Shown here: positions 33,101-43,007 of the stretch, one piece after another
Numbering within the stretch: position 1 is the first letter of the stretch
Layout: every line of letters begins with the position of its first letter
Origin: Bolinopsis microptera
Taxonomy: Eukaryota > Ctenophora > Tentaculata > Lobata > Bolinopsidae
Direction: 5' to 3'
NCBI RefSeq assembly: GCF_026151205.1
Contig: NC_087084.1
Span: 14,276,235 to 14,340,234 of the forward strand
DNA length: 64,000 nucleotides
The notes under the pieces: generated by a model
The model's database searches: none
What the model saw: the letters and a program-made list of their open reading frames with translations, nothing else
Told to the model about the DNA's origin: nothing
Position numbers and translations under genes: made by a program

Positions 33101-33303
33101 ATTTCCTGGTCCTCACGCTCTGTTCCTCTTTGCTCCTGGTATTGTTCTTGGTACTGTTCTTCAGAGGGCATCTGAGCGGGTATTTGCGCGGGTTCGGCTG
33201 CATCCTCTGCTGTGATGATCTCTATGCTGTCCGGGGAGTCAGGTGAGAGTTCGTCTCCGTGCGATGAGAGCTCCTCATCAGGAACATCTGATCCTTCTAA
33301 CAT
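27124..33303 (-). CDS. Polypeptide N-acetylgalactosaminyltransferase, complete, 10 exons, about 674 aa
   Basis: Golgi type II enzyme that adds GalNAc from UDP-GalNAc to Ser/Thr, starting mucin-type O-glycans. Minus-strand exons: 33303-32537, 32355-32189, 30576-30425, 30202-30080, 29866-29793, 29627-29510, 28965-28828, 28657-28472, 27648-27499 and 27273-27124; every phase agrees. Landmarks: membrane segment near 168-190, FNSFKSD and REIPDTR stem end, [11 protein letters not shown] start of the GT2 fold, Mn-binding DSH (D358, H360), IWGGEN (456-461), [12 protein letters not shown], then a ricin-type lectin (576-674) with CLDA and GGNQKW. The lectin seems slightly short. Unusual: about 165 residues precede the membrane segment, acidic at first, with a second hydrophobic stretch at 102-128; family members usually have a tail of about 10 residues. 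I do not assign an isoform. Confidence 0.93.
27848..28170 (-). repeat. 54-bp tandem repeat, 6 copies, in GalNAc-transferase intron 8
   Basis: Each unit, read on the minus strand, has a pyrimidine-rich TTTCACTTTTTCAG, then GATATACCAACCAG, then GTTTGTTAGCGCTGACACTT. This places a 14-nt segment between a good acceptor and a passable donor in every copy. One copy has a small internal insertion (near 28081). The joined gene does not need any of these segments. Confidence 0.85.
29075..29391. repeat. About 158-bp direct duplication in GalNAc-transferase intron 6
   Basis: Two adjacent copies, each starting ACATAACTCA and ending AACTATTTCGTAGG, share about 95 percent identity by eye. No coding role is apparent. 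Confidence 0.8.
30548..32072 (-). repeat. 47-bp minisatellite (about 32 copies) that includes the exon 3 splice acceptor
   Basis: Plus-strand unit: TTAGCTCGTAGTCTAGCGTT, then TTTAGTTCACCTGGGTTAGG, then GTTAGGC. On the minus strand this is CCTAACCCTAACCCAG followed by the first 35 nt of exon 3 (GTGAACTAAAAACGC...). The right end abuts unique intron; the left end runs seamlessly into exon 3. It fills most of intron 2 (32188-30577). Copies are very uniform, with a few six-base length variants (GGCTTA insertions) and one T insertion. Confidence 0.95.
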
Positions 33304-34658
33304 GAGGAGCTGTGAGGGGCACTGTGGTGTGGGTCTTAGAGACTAGGAGACTAGGAGAGCTGTGCTGGTTACCAGGGTTTCAGAGTCTGTCGTCCCTACT
33401 GTGTTCTTTTAGCTCTCGACCCTAGCTAAGCCTGGTAGTGAAGGTATTGAACAGGACAATTCACATATGTATGAAAAAGTATCACAATTAGCAGAAATAC
33501 AGGATGGTCGATGTGATAGAACACAATATCTAAACCACGTCAACAGAGCGATCAATCCTGACTAAGTGATCACGTGTCAAATATAACAATTTTAAGGGCT
33601 ACCGTGCCAAAAATTCTATTGTATCAAAAATAACTGAAAACCTAAAAAATACAAAAATCTGAGCTACTCCCATCTTAAATATCAAGAAGTCCACATATCA
33701 CCGAGTACAATACATTCTAAAGCTGTAATAGTTCCCTCCCTCGCCAGGTCGGTACGTCGTTCCATGATGGTGATGTGGGGTCCGCAACGTATAATAATGT
33801 ACGCTGTGTACATGTGGTGTGTTGCTAGGTAACCTGTACATGATCACGTGGTTACCTGTACATGGTCACGTGTGTTGCTGGGTTGTATCGTCAGGTTTGG
33901 GTGTACATTCGGTGTGGTGGTATGATTATCAAGGTTAGAGTTTTATTTTGAATTAGAGTTAATCGAGCAATTTCCAATAGTAGAGTTTAGACAATAATTA
34001 TTGATTGATGACTCATTCGTGGCTGAACATTTGACTGATCACTGAGACTGAAGATTTTTTCTAGAGGTTGAATAATGCTGATTGCATCGGTGATTGCTTG
34101 ACAGCCCTTTGATGAGCGAATTCGAATAGAATTATTTTGCTCTGAATTACCTCACAGTAAGAGATACTGTTGTAATTCAGAGTGGTGCATCTTCAATGGA
34201 CGCCATTAGATGCCCGTCTCTGTTTCAGTTGACAAAAATAATTATTCTTTAATTCTTTGAGAAGGACGTAAGAAATCTGTACTATTTGGAGCTGAAGAAA
34301 CTGCTAGAGAAGATGTGGAAGCGATTGCTTCAGGATGTTTAGAAATTTGTTCAATATTCGAATTTTCCGACAAATTTTGTTTTTTTAAGCATCACTATCG
34401 CTATCATTTAGTTTCAGTTCTTGCAAACGATAAAATCGAAAAGGCGATTATTTTAAAGAAAGAGAACATAGTCACATAGTCACAAAAATCATCAAAAACC
34501 GCATCACCAATCTCAACTTTAATTAAAAAACAATGGTAACAGTCCATAACCACAGTATCAGTTCAGAACATTAGAAATAGAGTGATTCTCTATGTGATTC
34601 TCTATGTGATTACCAGGTGATTACCAGGTGATTACCATGTGATTACCTCCCCACAGTA
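33304..34658. other. Spacer between divergent-end genes; likely GalNAc-transferase promoter region
   Basis: No ORF of note. 33821-33833 is an X-box-like GTTGCTAGGTAAC within a cluster of CACGTG E-boxes (33845-33872). 34596-34645 is a small GTGATTACCAG repeat next to the end of the GPCR gene. Confidence 0.5.
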
Positions 34659-37156
34659 TCAGTTCAGAACATTAGAAATAGACACATTCTCTATGACCCC
34701 GCTCCTCGAATTAGACCTCCTCCTATTATACGTCACCAGAGTCTCCGACACAGCCTTCTCCCTACAAAACCACACGCCACAACACAGGATCTTAGCGTTG
34801 TGGTGAAGCGTGTACACCAGCGGATCAAACACCAGGTTCAAGTAGAACATAACAAAGGTGAAGTACCTGACGTAGATATCAACAGTAACCCCTGTAACGC
34901 CAGGGTGGATGAGGACCTGGGTTACCAGCTGGGGAACCAGGAGATGAAATACAGGCTGACTAGCAGGCTGATGTTTATGAAGATCCGCTTCCTGCTCGGA
35001 GTCTTGGTGGTGGACATGTTGTTGTGGGATTGGGTGCTTTTCATTCTGGTGCGGATTTCTTTGAGGATTTTAACGTACAGACAGGCTGTTACCTGAAGCA
35101 GAGTGGAGTATATTACTGATATTACTAATATTACTAATATTAGTAATATTAGTTCGGTTTTTTAATAATGATATGACAACGGAGATTTACTAAGTATGTT
35201 CTGAGATGAGCACTTGCTGTCTTATGAAGTAAAATTGAATTACAAAGATTTTGACATCCCTTATAATTGGAGAATCAGGTGTTGTCTCCAATGGCAGTAA
35301 GTGACGAAATTGTAAACTTACGAGAAAAGGCAGGACGAAGAAAATGGCATTAGTCGCCAATATGTAAGTTTAAACTTACGAGAAAAGGTAGGACGAAGAA
35401 AATGGCATTAGTCGCCAATATGTAAGTTTAAACTTACGAGAAAAGGTAGGACGAAGAAGATGGCATTAGTCGCCAATATGTAAGTTTAAACTCACGAGAA
35501 AAGGTAGGACGAAGAAGATGGCATTAGTCGCCAATATGTAAGTTTCCCCAAAATCCGTCGTCGAAAGAGAGCATCTACCAGCTAGGATATAACTTTTATC
35601 ACTTTTAATTGTTTAAAATAAAGACCTTACAGTCTTCATGATAAAGGACTTTATTACTTCAAAGCATCTTAATTTAATTATGCGAAAAGGATCCGAACTA
35701 AAAGATTGAATTGCATAGAATTATTGGTCACCAAAGCCTGAAAATTGCATTTATGTCAATATTTGTATTAATCTCTGAAGGGTTACCTCTGTTATCAAAT
35801 CTTAAGTCGATGACGTCAGAGAAGGCTGACAGGCAGGATGTTATCACTATGAAAGCAATACATGTCACCCAAACGAATATGACCTGAAATTTGCATGCTG
35901 TGCTAAACACAGTTTGAAACATTTCCTTGTGATTATAATTTCTTAATTAATCAGTCAATAAATGTTTGGAAAATTACTTACTACGGATATTCTTTCTGGA
36001 TATGTTCCATTGAATCCTAAGATAAACACCCCCCTCAGGCCTGAATATCTCCCCACAAACCATGATAACACTCATCCTAAAGGTCATCTTGCTCCTGTAG
36101 TTGTGAGGTGATATAATAGCCACGTGGTGTGAAGTCATGACACGTGGTGTGACGTCATGACACGTGGTGTGACGTCATGACACGTGGTGTGACGTCATGA
36201 CACGTGGTGTGACGTCATGACACGTGGTATGACGTCATGACACGTGGTGTGACGTCATGACACGTGGTGTGGCGTCATGACACGTGGTGTGACGTCATGA
36301 CACGTGGTGTGACGTCATGACACGTGGTGTGAACACCCCCCCCCCCCCCCCCCCTCAGGCCCGAATATCTCCCCACAAACCATAATAACACTCATCCTAA
36401 AGGTCATCTTGCTCCTGTAGTTGTGAGGCGATATAATGGCAGCTGCTCTGTTAACCGTTATCATTGCTACTGTGAGGGAGGAGGCGTAGGAGAGCCCAGG
36501 GATCAACAAGGCAACAACCTGATGATTAGGGTAATTAGGGTTATTAGGGTAATTAGGGGGATTAGTGAGGCGACACATCTGTGGCAGGGAGAATTAGAGT
36601 TTGTTAGTATTGCGTGAAGGTTGTGAATTTTAAAATCATTAGAATTATCAAGTATCAACAGTCTGTGTCCCGGAAGTGCATATATTTACAACTTGACAAT
36701 TTTGAAGAGACCATACCTTACCTTGTTGCTAGGTAACCTGTACATACCTTGCACAGTCCTTCCAGTAGAGGATCGAGCTGGAAGAAGCCAGTAACAACCA
36801 TGGCGGGACCCCTGAGGGACACCCCAACTATGGCTAACAGTAGGTCAAACACTGCTAGGTTTAGAACCAGGACATTGAACGAACCTGGGGAGGGGTAGGT
36901 TATACAAGGGGAGGGGTTTTAATGTTTAATTCTTTAGCTTTTTGGATTTTCCGTTTTTTGATATATTTTTGATATATTACTAGGTTTTGTACTAACTGTT
37001 TTTATATTTATAAATTAAAAGGACCTATTTAAAGAAACACAAACCTTCTCGTTTAAGACTCCTTGTAACAATAACAATAACAAGTAAGTTGAGCACGACT
37101 GCAGCGGCAGATAGGGATATCAAAATCCATCCCGCCACTATACCAATGTTGTTCAT
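34659..37156 (-). CDS. Rhodopsin-class (class A) GPCR, complete, 6 exons, about 334 aa, one apparent 1-nt deletion
   Basis: Seven-helix plasma-membrane receptor; ligand unknown. Minus-strand exons: 37156-37045 (TM1, AAVVLNLLVIVIV), 36884-36748 (TM2, LNLAVFDLLLAIVG, then the TM3 Cys), 36518-36381 (TM3), 35883-35787 (TM4, FVWVTCIAF), 35581-35496 (loop 2 Cys and TM5, AIFFVLPFL) and 35092-34659 (TM6 FISWFP, TM7 YLNLVFDPLVY, tail). All phases agree. The TM3 DRY motif reads NRA, and TM7 has DPxxY rather than NPxxY. In exon 6 the frame breaks after TGGTTCCCC; one extra C at that run restores FP then QLVTQVL, so I suspect a deletion or assembly error. Repeats lie in introns 3 and 5, and a Penelope-like element is inserted just upstream of the ATG. 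Confidence 0.85.
35314..35545 (-). repeat. 58-bp repeat, 4 copies, carrying the GPCR exon 5 3' half and donor
   Basis: Each minus-strand unit starts AAACTTACATATTGGCGACT and ends CGTAAGTTT, containing TM5 codons and a GTAAGT (or GTGAGT) donor. The copy at 35488-35545 is continuous with the rest of exon 5; the other three lie downstream in intron 5 and lack an acceptor. The unit ends AAACTTAC and GTAAGTTT are mutual inverted repeats. Confidence 0.85.
36025..36437. repeat. CRE/E-box minisatellite, locus A, with flanking direct duplication
   Basis: About ten copies of TGACGTCATGACACGTGGTG at 36119-36331, flanked by a duplicated segment: 36025-36117 and 36332-36437, from AACACC through GCTCCTGTAGTTGTGAG to GATATAAT, differing mainly in a C-run of about 20 in the right copy. 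The duplicated segment includes the 3' half of GPCR exon 3 with its donor, so the left copy is an orphan partial exon in intron 3. Confidence 0.9.
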
Positions 37157-37194
37157 GTTTATCTGTGTGCGTTAGTGCAAATGTTTAGAAATAT

Positions 37195-39009
37195 GTGAAG
37201 AATAATGTTAAGGATGCAGTTCTTCTGGCTTTATCAGAGGGGAAAATCACAGAAAAAGACAAGAAACTCATTACTGGACTTAATGAAAATAATAACCAAA
37301 TGCATGCACATGTATTCAAACCAGTAGTCCCTTGTGTGTACCCTTTATTTAAGCTGCATAAATTAAGTCCACAACAGATTGAGGGTAAAATAGTTCCCCC
37401 TACCAGGCTTGTCCATGCCACTAAGGAAGGCCCCCTTTACAGGCTAGAAAAGTGGGTTAGCCCATACCTAACAGATGTAAGTAGGATTTATTGCCAACAG
37501 GAGTTTCTCCTGGATACACCAGACCTTCTCAGTAACATAAAAAACCTTAATGAATCTGCAGACATGTCAAAATATAGCACCATCAACTTGTTTACTTTAG
37601 ACGTGATCAGTCTGTATCCAAGCATAAAACCTGAAATAGCTATGTCTGCATTGGAACATGCCCTGAACGGTAGTACTATGATTGATAAACGAAAGGCTAT
37701 TCTGAAAACATTCACGGAGACTATCTTCACAAACTCCTTTGTCACTTTTCAAGAAAATGTGTACACAGGCAAAAAGGGTATCCCAACTGGAAATTGTATT
37801 TCGCGTCAAGTCGCTGATATCATGCTTCATTGGGTGCTATTCATCAACATCTGGCCTGAAATGATACAGCTATGGAGTCTTATTTTATTCTGGCGACGCT
37901 TCATCGACGATGTCTTTGGAATTTGGAAGGGCTCCAGGAGGCAATTTGATCTTTTTGTGTCGAAACTAAATGAAGCCGCAAAACGATTTGGAATTCAGTT
38001 CGGTGATTGTCAGTTTGGCAAATCAGTTAACTACTTGGATGTAGAACCCTCCCTGGGGGAGAACAACAACATCGACTACAGACTATTTAAGAAAGAGACT
38101 GATGCCAGGCTTTACCTTAATACTGATAGTTTCCACCCAAACCACGTCTTTAAATCAGTAGTATTCTCACAGATGATCCGAGTGATCAAGCGAAATTCGC
38201 AGGATCACACCTGTGTGGAGGACCTGGAGGAACTTAAAGAAGACCTAATGAAAAGTGGACACAAGGAGGGGACCTTAACGGAAACAGAGCCTGAAGCAGT
38301 CTTGAGGTCAATAGAACACGATTTGTATGAGAGGGAAGAAAAGAAGCCAATCACTGACAAAGTTGTCTTTTCAGTGAAATTTTTCAAAGAGGTCACTGAA
38401 CTTAGGAAGTTGGTACACTCTACTAGTGAGGACATCAAACAATTATGCGGAGACGTACAGATATTGTTTGCACTACGTAAACAGCCATCTATAGGCAACA
38501 CAGTAGTGCGCAATAGAAAACTCAGTTCGTGCTCCGAAACGGATTCTTTCACCGTAAGCCAAAACTGTGGGGGGAGAGGCTGTGCAACCTGTCCCCAACT
38601 GTTCAACTCCAACGAAGTTATCACTGTCAATGGTTTGGATTTAACTCTGGATTTCCGGTTGACATGTAAGGACAGCAATATAATTTATGTCGCCCAATGC
38701 CAAATTTGTAATAAACTTCCCCAGAGCCTAAAAGACGATACCTATTTCGGCCAAACGGTTTCTCCATTTCATATCAGAATGAATGGACACAGAAACAAGT
38801 TTAAAATTGATAATGAATTGTCATTTGAGAAGTCGGCACTTTCCATGCATTGTTTTCTAGCGCATAAATCTGATTTCACTATGGGAGTTTTTAAATTAGG
38901 TGTAGTAAGAAAAGTCCGACCAACAGAACTTGATAGAGAAGAGAGCATTCTTATTTCAAAATTTAGAACTAATATTTTTGGGTTAAATAGGATTGTAGTT
39001 ACTCGCTGA
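37195..39009 (+). CDS. Penelope-like element protein: reverse transcriptase plus GIY-YIG endonuclease, N-terminus missing
   Basis: An open frame of 604 codons to a TGA, with no natural ATG at its left end (it begins at GTG, preceded by an in-frame TAG in the flank), so the N-terminus was lost at insertion. Reverse transcriptase: LFKLHK, TLDVISLYPSI (catalytic Asp), GIPTGNCIS, FIDDVFGIW (D238, D239), NYLDVEPSL. A linker with GGRGCATCP leads to a C-terminal GIY-YIG nuclease: IIYVAQCQIC, YFGQT, HIRMNGHRNKF. This order of domains is diagnostic of endonuclease-containing Penelope-like elements. The lack of any stop in 600 codons suggests a recent insertion. Confidence 0.92.
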   Translation: MKNNVKDAVLLALSEGKITEKDKKLITGLNENNNQMHAHVFKPVVPCVYPLFKLHKLSPQQIEGKIVPPTRLVHATKEGPLYRLEKWVSPYLTDVSRIYCQQEFLLDTPDLLSNIKNLNESADMSKYSTINLFTLDVISLYPSIKPEIAMSALEHALNGSTMIDKRKAILKTFTETIFTNSFVTFQENVYTGKKGIPTGNCISRQVADIMLHWVLFINIWPEMIQLWSLILFWRRFIDDVFGIWKGSRRQFDLFVSKLNEAAKRFGIQFGDCQFGKSVNYLDVEPSLGENNNIDYRLFKKETDARLYLNTDSFHPNHVFKSVVFSQMIRVIKRNSQDHTCVEDLEELKEDLMKSGHKEGTLTETEPEAVLRSIEHDLYEREEKKPITDKVVFSVKFFKEVTELRKLVHSTSEDIKQLCGDVQILFALRKQPSIGNTVVRNRKLSSCSETDSFTVSQNCGGRGCATCPQLFNSNEVITVNGLDLTLDFRLTCKDSNIIYVAQCQICNKLPQSLKDDTYFGQTVSPFHIRMNGHRNKFKIDNELSFEKSALSMHCFLAHKSDFTMGVFKLGVVRKVRPTELDREESILISKFRTNIFGLNRIVVTR

Positions 39010-39218
39010 ATAATCTGTTATGCTCTGTTGTCCATTCTACCTAGCACATTGAGCTCTTTAGTAAAGTTTCAGATTAAAATCTGTTTTGAATTTTCAAGTT
39101 GTTAACTTTTAAATTGCTTTCATTAGTCTAACCTAATTTTATTTTTATAGGCTAGAGATGTAAATATACGAAGAATTCACCTATATTTGTGCTGTCTTAC
39201 TATGTGTCCAAACCAAAT
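37195..39218 (+). mobile_element. Penelope-like retroelement, 5'-truncated, with 13-bp target duplication
   Basis: Flanked by TGTTTAGAAATAT at 37182-37194 and again at 39219-39231. The insert starts inside the ORF and runs through a roughly 200-bp 3' UTR. The target was an (ATAGTGCAAATGTTTAGAT)-type repeat still visible at 39231-39490. It lies 38 bp from, and in opposite orientation to, the GPCR start codon. Confidence 0.85.
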
Positions 39219-39230
39219 TGTTTAGAAATA

Positions 39231-39490
39231 TAGTGCAAATATAGTGCAAATGTTTAGATATAGTGCAAATGTTTAGATATAGTGCAAATATAGAGATATT
39301 GTGCAAATATAGTGCAAATGTTTAGATATAGTGCAAATGTTTAGATATAGTGCAAATATAGAGATATAGTGCAAATATTTAGATATAGTGCAAAAAGTGC
39401 AAATATAGTGCAAATATAGTGCAAATATTTAGATATAGTGCAAATATTTAGATATAGAGCAAATATTTAGATATAGAGCAAATATAGAGT
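39231..39490 (+). repeat. Short AT-rich repeat (ATAGTGCAAATGTTTAGAT)n
   Basis: Irregular 10-19-bp repeats of ATAGTGCAAAT and GTTTAGAT. The sequence on the other side of the Penelope-like element (GTTAGTGCAAATGTTTAGAA, 37171-37190) belongs to the same array, so the array predates the insertion. Confidence 0.8.
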
Positions 39491-39729
39491 ACGTAGCAAT
39501 CAAAATACACATTAATACACAAATATAAAACTCGGGATAAATTCCAAATCGTCATCGTAACACATGCATGTGGTGTGTTGCTGGGTAACCTGTGCACGAA
39601 CACATGCATTAGACATTAAAAATGGGCCGGTAATTCAACTGTAGATTTACAAACAATCGTACGTGCTGGGAATCGTAACTGCTGGGAACTAACAATGCAT
39701 GGTCATTTAAAAACTCGCAGCAAAACTAA

Positions 39730-39889
39730 TCTTCAGGGGGGCTAAATGAATAAGATGGCGTGGACACTGGACAGGGCACGTGGTGTGACGTCATGACACG
39801 TGGTGTGACGTCATGACACGTGGTGTGACGTCATCTTCAGGGGGGCTAAATGAATAAGATGGCGTGGGCCGTGGACACTGGACAGGGCA
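39730..39889. repeat. CRE/E-box minisatellite, locus B, with flanking direct duplication
   Basis: About three copies of the 20-bp unit (39777-39834) between two copies of a local segment: 39730-39778 and 39834-39889, TCTTCAGGGGGGCTAAATGA... to GGACACTGGACAGGGCA. The right copy has a 7-bp insertion (GCCGTGG). Confidence 0.85.
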
Positions 39890-40252
39890 TAGCAGTTATG
39901 CTGAATTAATAACGTACTGAAATAATAACGTACTGTGTGAATCGAGTTACAGGATAAATAATGGCGAAATTTGATTTGGACCAGATGGTCCCTCATTGTT
40001 ATCAAGGATTCTAGAAAAAATAACCTCGATGTTTTGGCATGGAAGTTGATCGTACGCTGAAGTGAAGAAGGAACTTAGGGAGTGATCTGCTGGAGTGATT
40101 TGCTGGAACAAATAAACTTTAAAAACACTTTGCATTCATATCAGGACAGAGGGCAACATTGCAGCGAAGAGGACAGAGGGCAACATTGCAGCGAAGAGGA
40201 CAGATGTATAATATATATATTAGAGGGTATTTATGAAGGCTGATAAATCACG

Positions 40253-42515
40253 TGATAAATTAGGAGTCTGTTGTTATATCATTATACTACATGGACACGT
40301 TCATTTGAGTTTGAGGACATTGGTAAATATAAGAGACCCTATTAAAGGGCACAGTGTAGTTGACTTTGTCACACTATTGAATAACTTAAACCCTTGATGG
40401 TTAGGATAATCGTCTCATCCTCTAGGCTAACTTTGTCACATAACGATATCTTAATCAGGTGATAAGATATCGCTTAAATACGGCCGGCACGGAAATGGTT
40501 ACATTGTCACACTATAAACATGTGACGGAGTAAATATGGACCCCTTGCTGCCGTTTTTGACCAAATTTTTGAGTGTCCAGTTGATTGGATGGGTACATAT
40601 GACCATTACCTACATATTTGACGACTTTTTTCGTTATATGGTGCATTCAGGTTTACTCTGTCACACATTAAAGAAAATATGTGATGAATGTTTAGGGCAC
40701 CCTGATAAGCAATGCTGAGTAGTGTAAGTTTATTTGATGGCCTGGAAGTGCTGGGAATTGTTATTATATCATATAGTCGTAAGGAATTAAAACACAGAAG
40801 GCACAACCAAGCTTATTTTGTCACATAATCTTGATGATATCTGAACATGTGTGAAATTGAACAAATAATGATATACCAGCTTAAACCCCTTATATTATAC
40901 GTACTATGGATCAAACAACACTGCTAGTACCATGCACCAGTCACATAAATCATTATCAGGTGGTAATATGTTAACAGTGTCACAATTAAACTACCGCTAC
41001 ATGGTCAAAAATAGGGTAATTTCGTCACAAAAAAGTATTATAACTCTGTTAGCTCCTTGCTGGCAAAATAACTAGTTTATCGAAATTTTTTTGATGATAA
41101 GGTTACATAGTATTCTAATAGAGGTATAGTTCTTCAAAATAGGGGCAAGACATGTTTACTTTGTCACATCAGTTATTATAAGAGTTAGGTAATCGTCATC
41201 AGATTAAAAGATATTTTTCGTAGTTTGGATCGATTAATACTTTAATATACCTGTAATAAATCCTATGCCAATTTTAACACACTATCTTGATACTGTTGGG
41301 GCAGAAAAAGTTAATTTTGTCACATTTTCAATGTCTTTGACAAATTAATCTAAATTTTTTAAATTGAGCTCTTATGTTCTGGACAATATTCTTCCAATCG
41401 TTTCTGAAAGAATATTGAATTCTAATAGAGTTATAGATCTTCAAAATAGGGGCAAGACATGTTTAATTTGTCACATCAGTTATTATAAGAGTTAGGTAAT
41501 CTCCATCACATTAACATATATTTTTTTGTAGTTTGGATTGATTTATATAGGTAATAAAGCAGCCTATGCTAATTTTTACACACTATCTTGAAATTTTTGG
41601 GGCATGAAAAGTTAATTTTGTCACATTTTTAGTGACTTTGACAAATTTAACCTAAAATTGTTAAACTTAAGCTCTGATGATCTGGACAATATTCTAATAG
41701 AGGTATAGAATATAGATCTTCAAAATAGGGGCAAGACATGTTTACTTTGTCACATCAGTTATTATAAGAGTTATTATTAGAGACTATTTCATTCTATAAT
41801 CATTGTTTTTAATCTATTTACGATTTCGTATAATTTTTTGTGACAATGTAAACATCAACTGATCTTAACTTGCATCAACTACATTGTCATCATATAAAAT
41901 TTTCCCGCCTTTCAAACCAAAATCAGATATAAATAATTCGCCCAAAATTTTATATTTAATATATTGTGACAGAATTAACCTCATTTCCCAATAACCAAGT
42001 GCCTGTATTAGCTAACTATTCAAAACAACATATTTTAGGGCTATGATTGGTAGAGCAACCATCAAATAATGAGTAGAAAGGGTTTTTAGGACACCTCACA
42101 GTAGAATAGAGGTATGGTATCATGAGTGTGACAAAGTTACCTAAATATTGCCTTGTAACCGTTCGATCCGTGCCCATTAACCAATGTTGTATCATAATTG
42201 TTAGATTGACCTAATTTACTATATTTCAGACCAAGGAATGATAATTAGACAAATGCAGTTAACTAAGTCACACAAAATGTGACATTTGAAACATTATAGT
42301 GCCTTACAACAATAGATTTTCTTTCTGAGCGGTGCATATGGGAGTATGGGTTACGTGGCTAATGTTCAGAACTTCTGAACGTGCTAGGTTAATAGATGTC
42401 AAAATTAAGCCACTATCGTCAAAAACGCTATTATTTTTGTTTACCAATATCCTCAAACTCAAATGAACGTGTCCACATATAATATTAGAGGACCGGAAAG
42501 GCAAACTCCTAATTT
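40253..42515. mobile_element. Probable non-autonomous DNA transposon, about 2.26 kb, with long imperfect inverted ends
   Basis: The left end (AAATTAGGAGTCTG, then GGACACGTTCATTTGAGTTT, then GAGGACATTGGTAAAT to 40326) matches the reverse complement of the right end (42437-42515) over about 70 bp with small gaps. The AT-rich interior has no transposase frame but at least 12 copies of TTTGTCACA, mostly on the plus strand in the left three quarters and as TGTGACA in the right part. It also contains two diverged direct repeats near 41119-41345 and 41406-41640, with a third partial copy near 41690. The superfamily is not clear to me. Confidence 0.6.
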
Positions 42516-42746
42516 GTTATCAGTACAAAGTATTGCCTCCCAGGGAGACACCACGTGTCATGACGTCACACCACGTGTCATGACGTCACACCACGTGTCA
42601 TGACGTCACACCACGTGTCATGACGTCACACCACGTGTCATGACGTCACACCACGTGTCATGACGTCACACCACGTGTCATGACGTCACACAAACTCCTA
42701 ATTTGTTATCAGTACCACGGAACAACAGAAGGTGCATTGCCTCCCA
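42502..42746. repeat. CRE/E-box minisatellite, locus C (reverse orientation), with flanking direct duplication
   Basis: Seven units of CACCACGTGTCATGACGTCA, the reverse complement of the unit at the other loci, at 42547-42690. The flank AAACTCCTAATTTGTTATCA is present at 42503 and again at 42692 and continues, after a gap, to ATTGCCTCCCAG on both sides. The duplicated sequence is the right end of the 40253-42515 element. Confidence 0.85.
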
Positions 42747-43007
42747 GCCAGTAGTTATCGATTCTTATAGGGAGATGAGGTGTAGGGGAGATAATCAAAC
42801 CCCAGAATCACTGACACGTGCCAGCTCACCAGGATTCACATCTAGACAGACAGGTGCCGAAACAATAATATTCATTATAAGTAAGTATTAGTAAGTACCC
42901 TACAATTCCACCTAAATGAAGCAATCCGCCAATAGCAATATGGACGGTAGAGGCTGTTCTGATAGAGAGAGATTAGGAGATTTGTAGGAGCATCCGTTAA
43001 AGTTCCT

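Noticed and set aside
42880..43005. Minus-strand segment reading TASTVHIAIGGLLHLGGIVG, like a membrane exon
   Set aside because: Flanked by plausible AG and GT, but no partner exons and no family match I can defend; could be chance.
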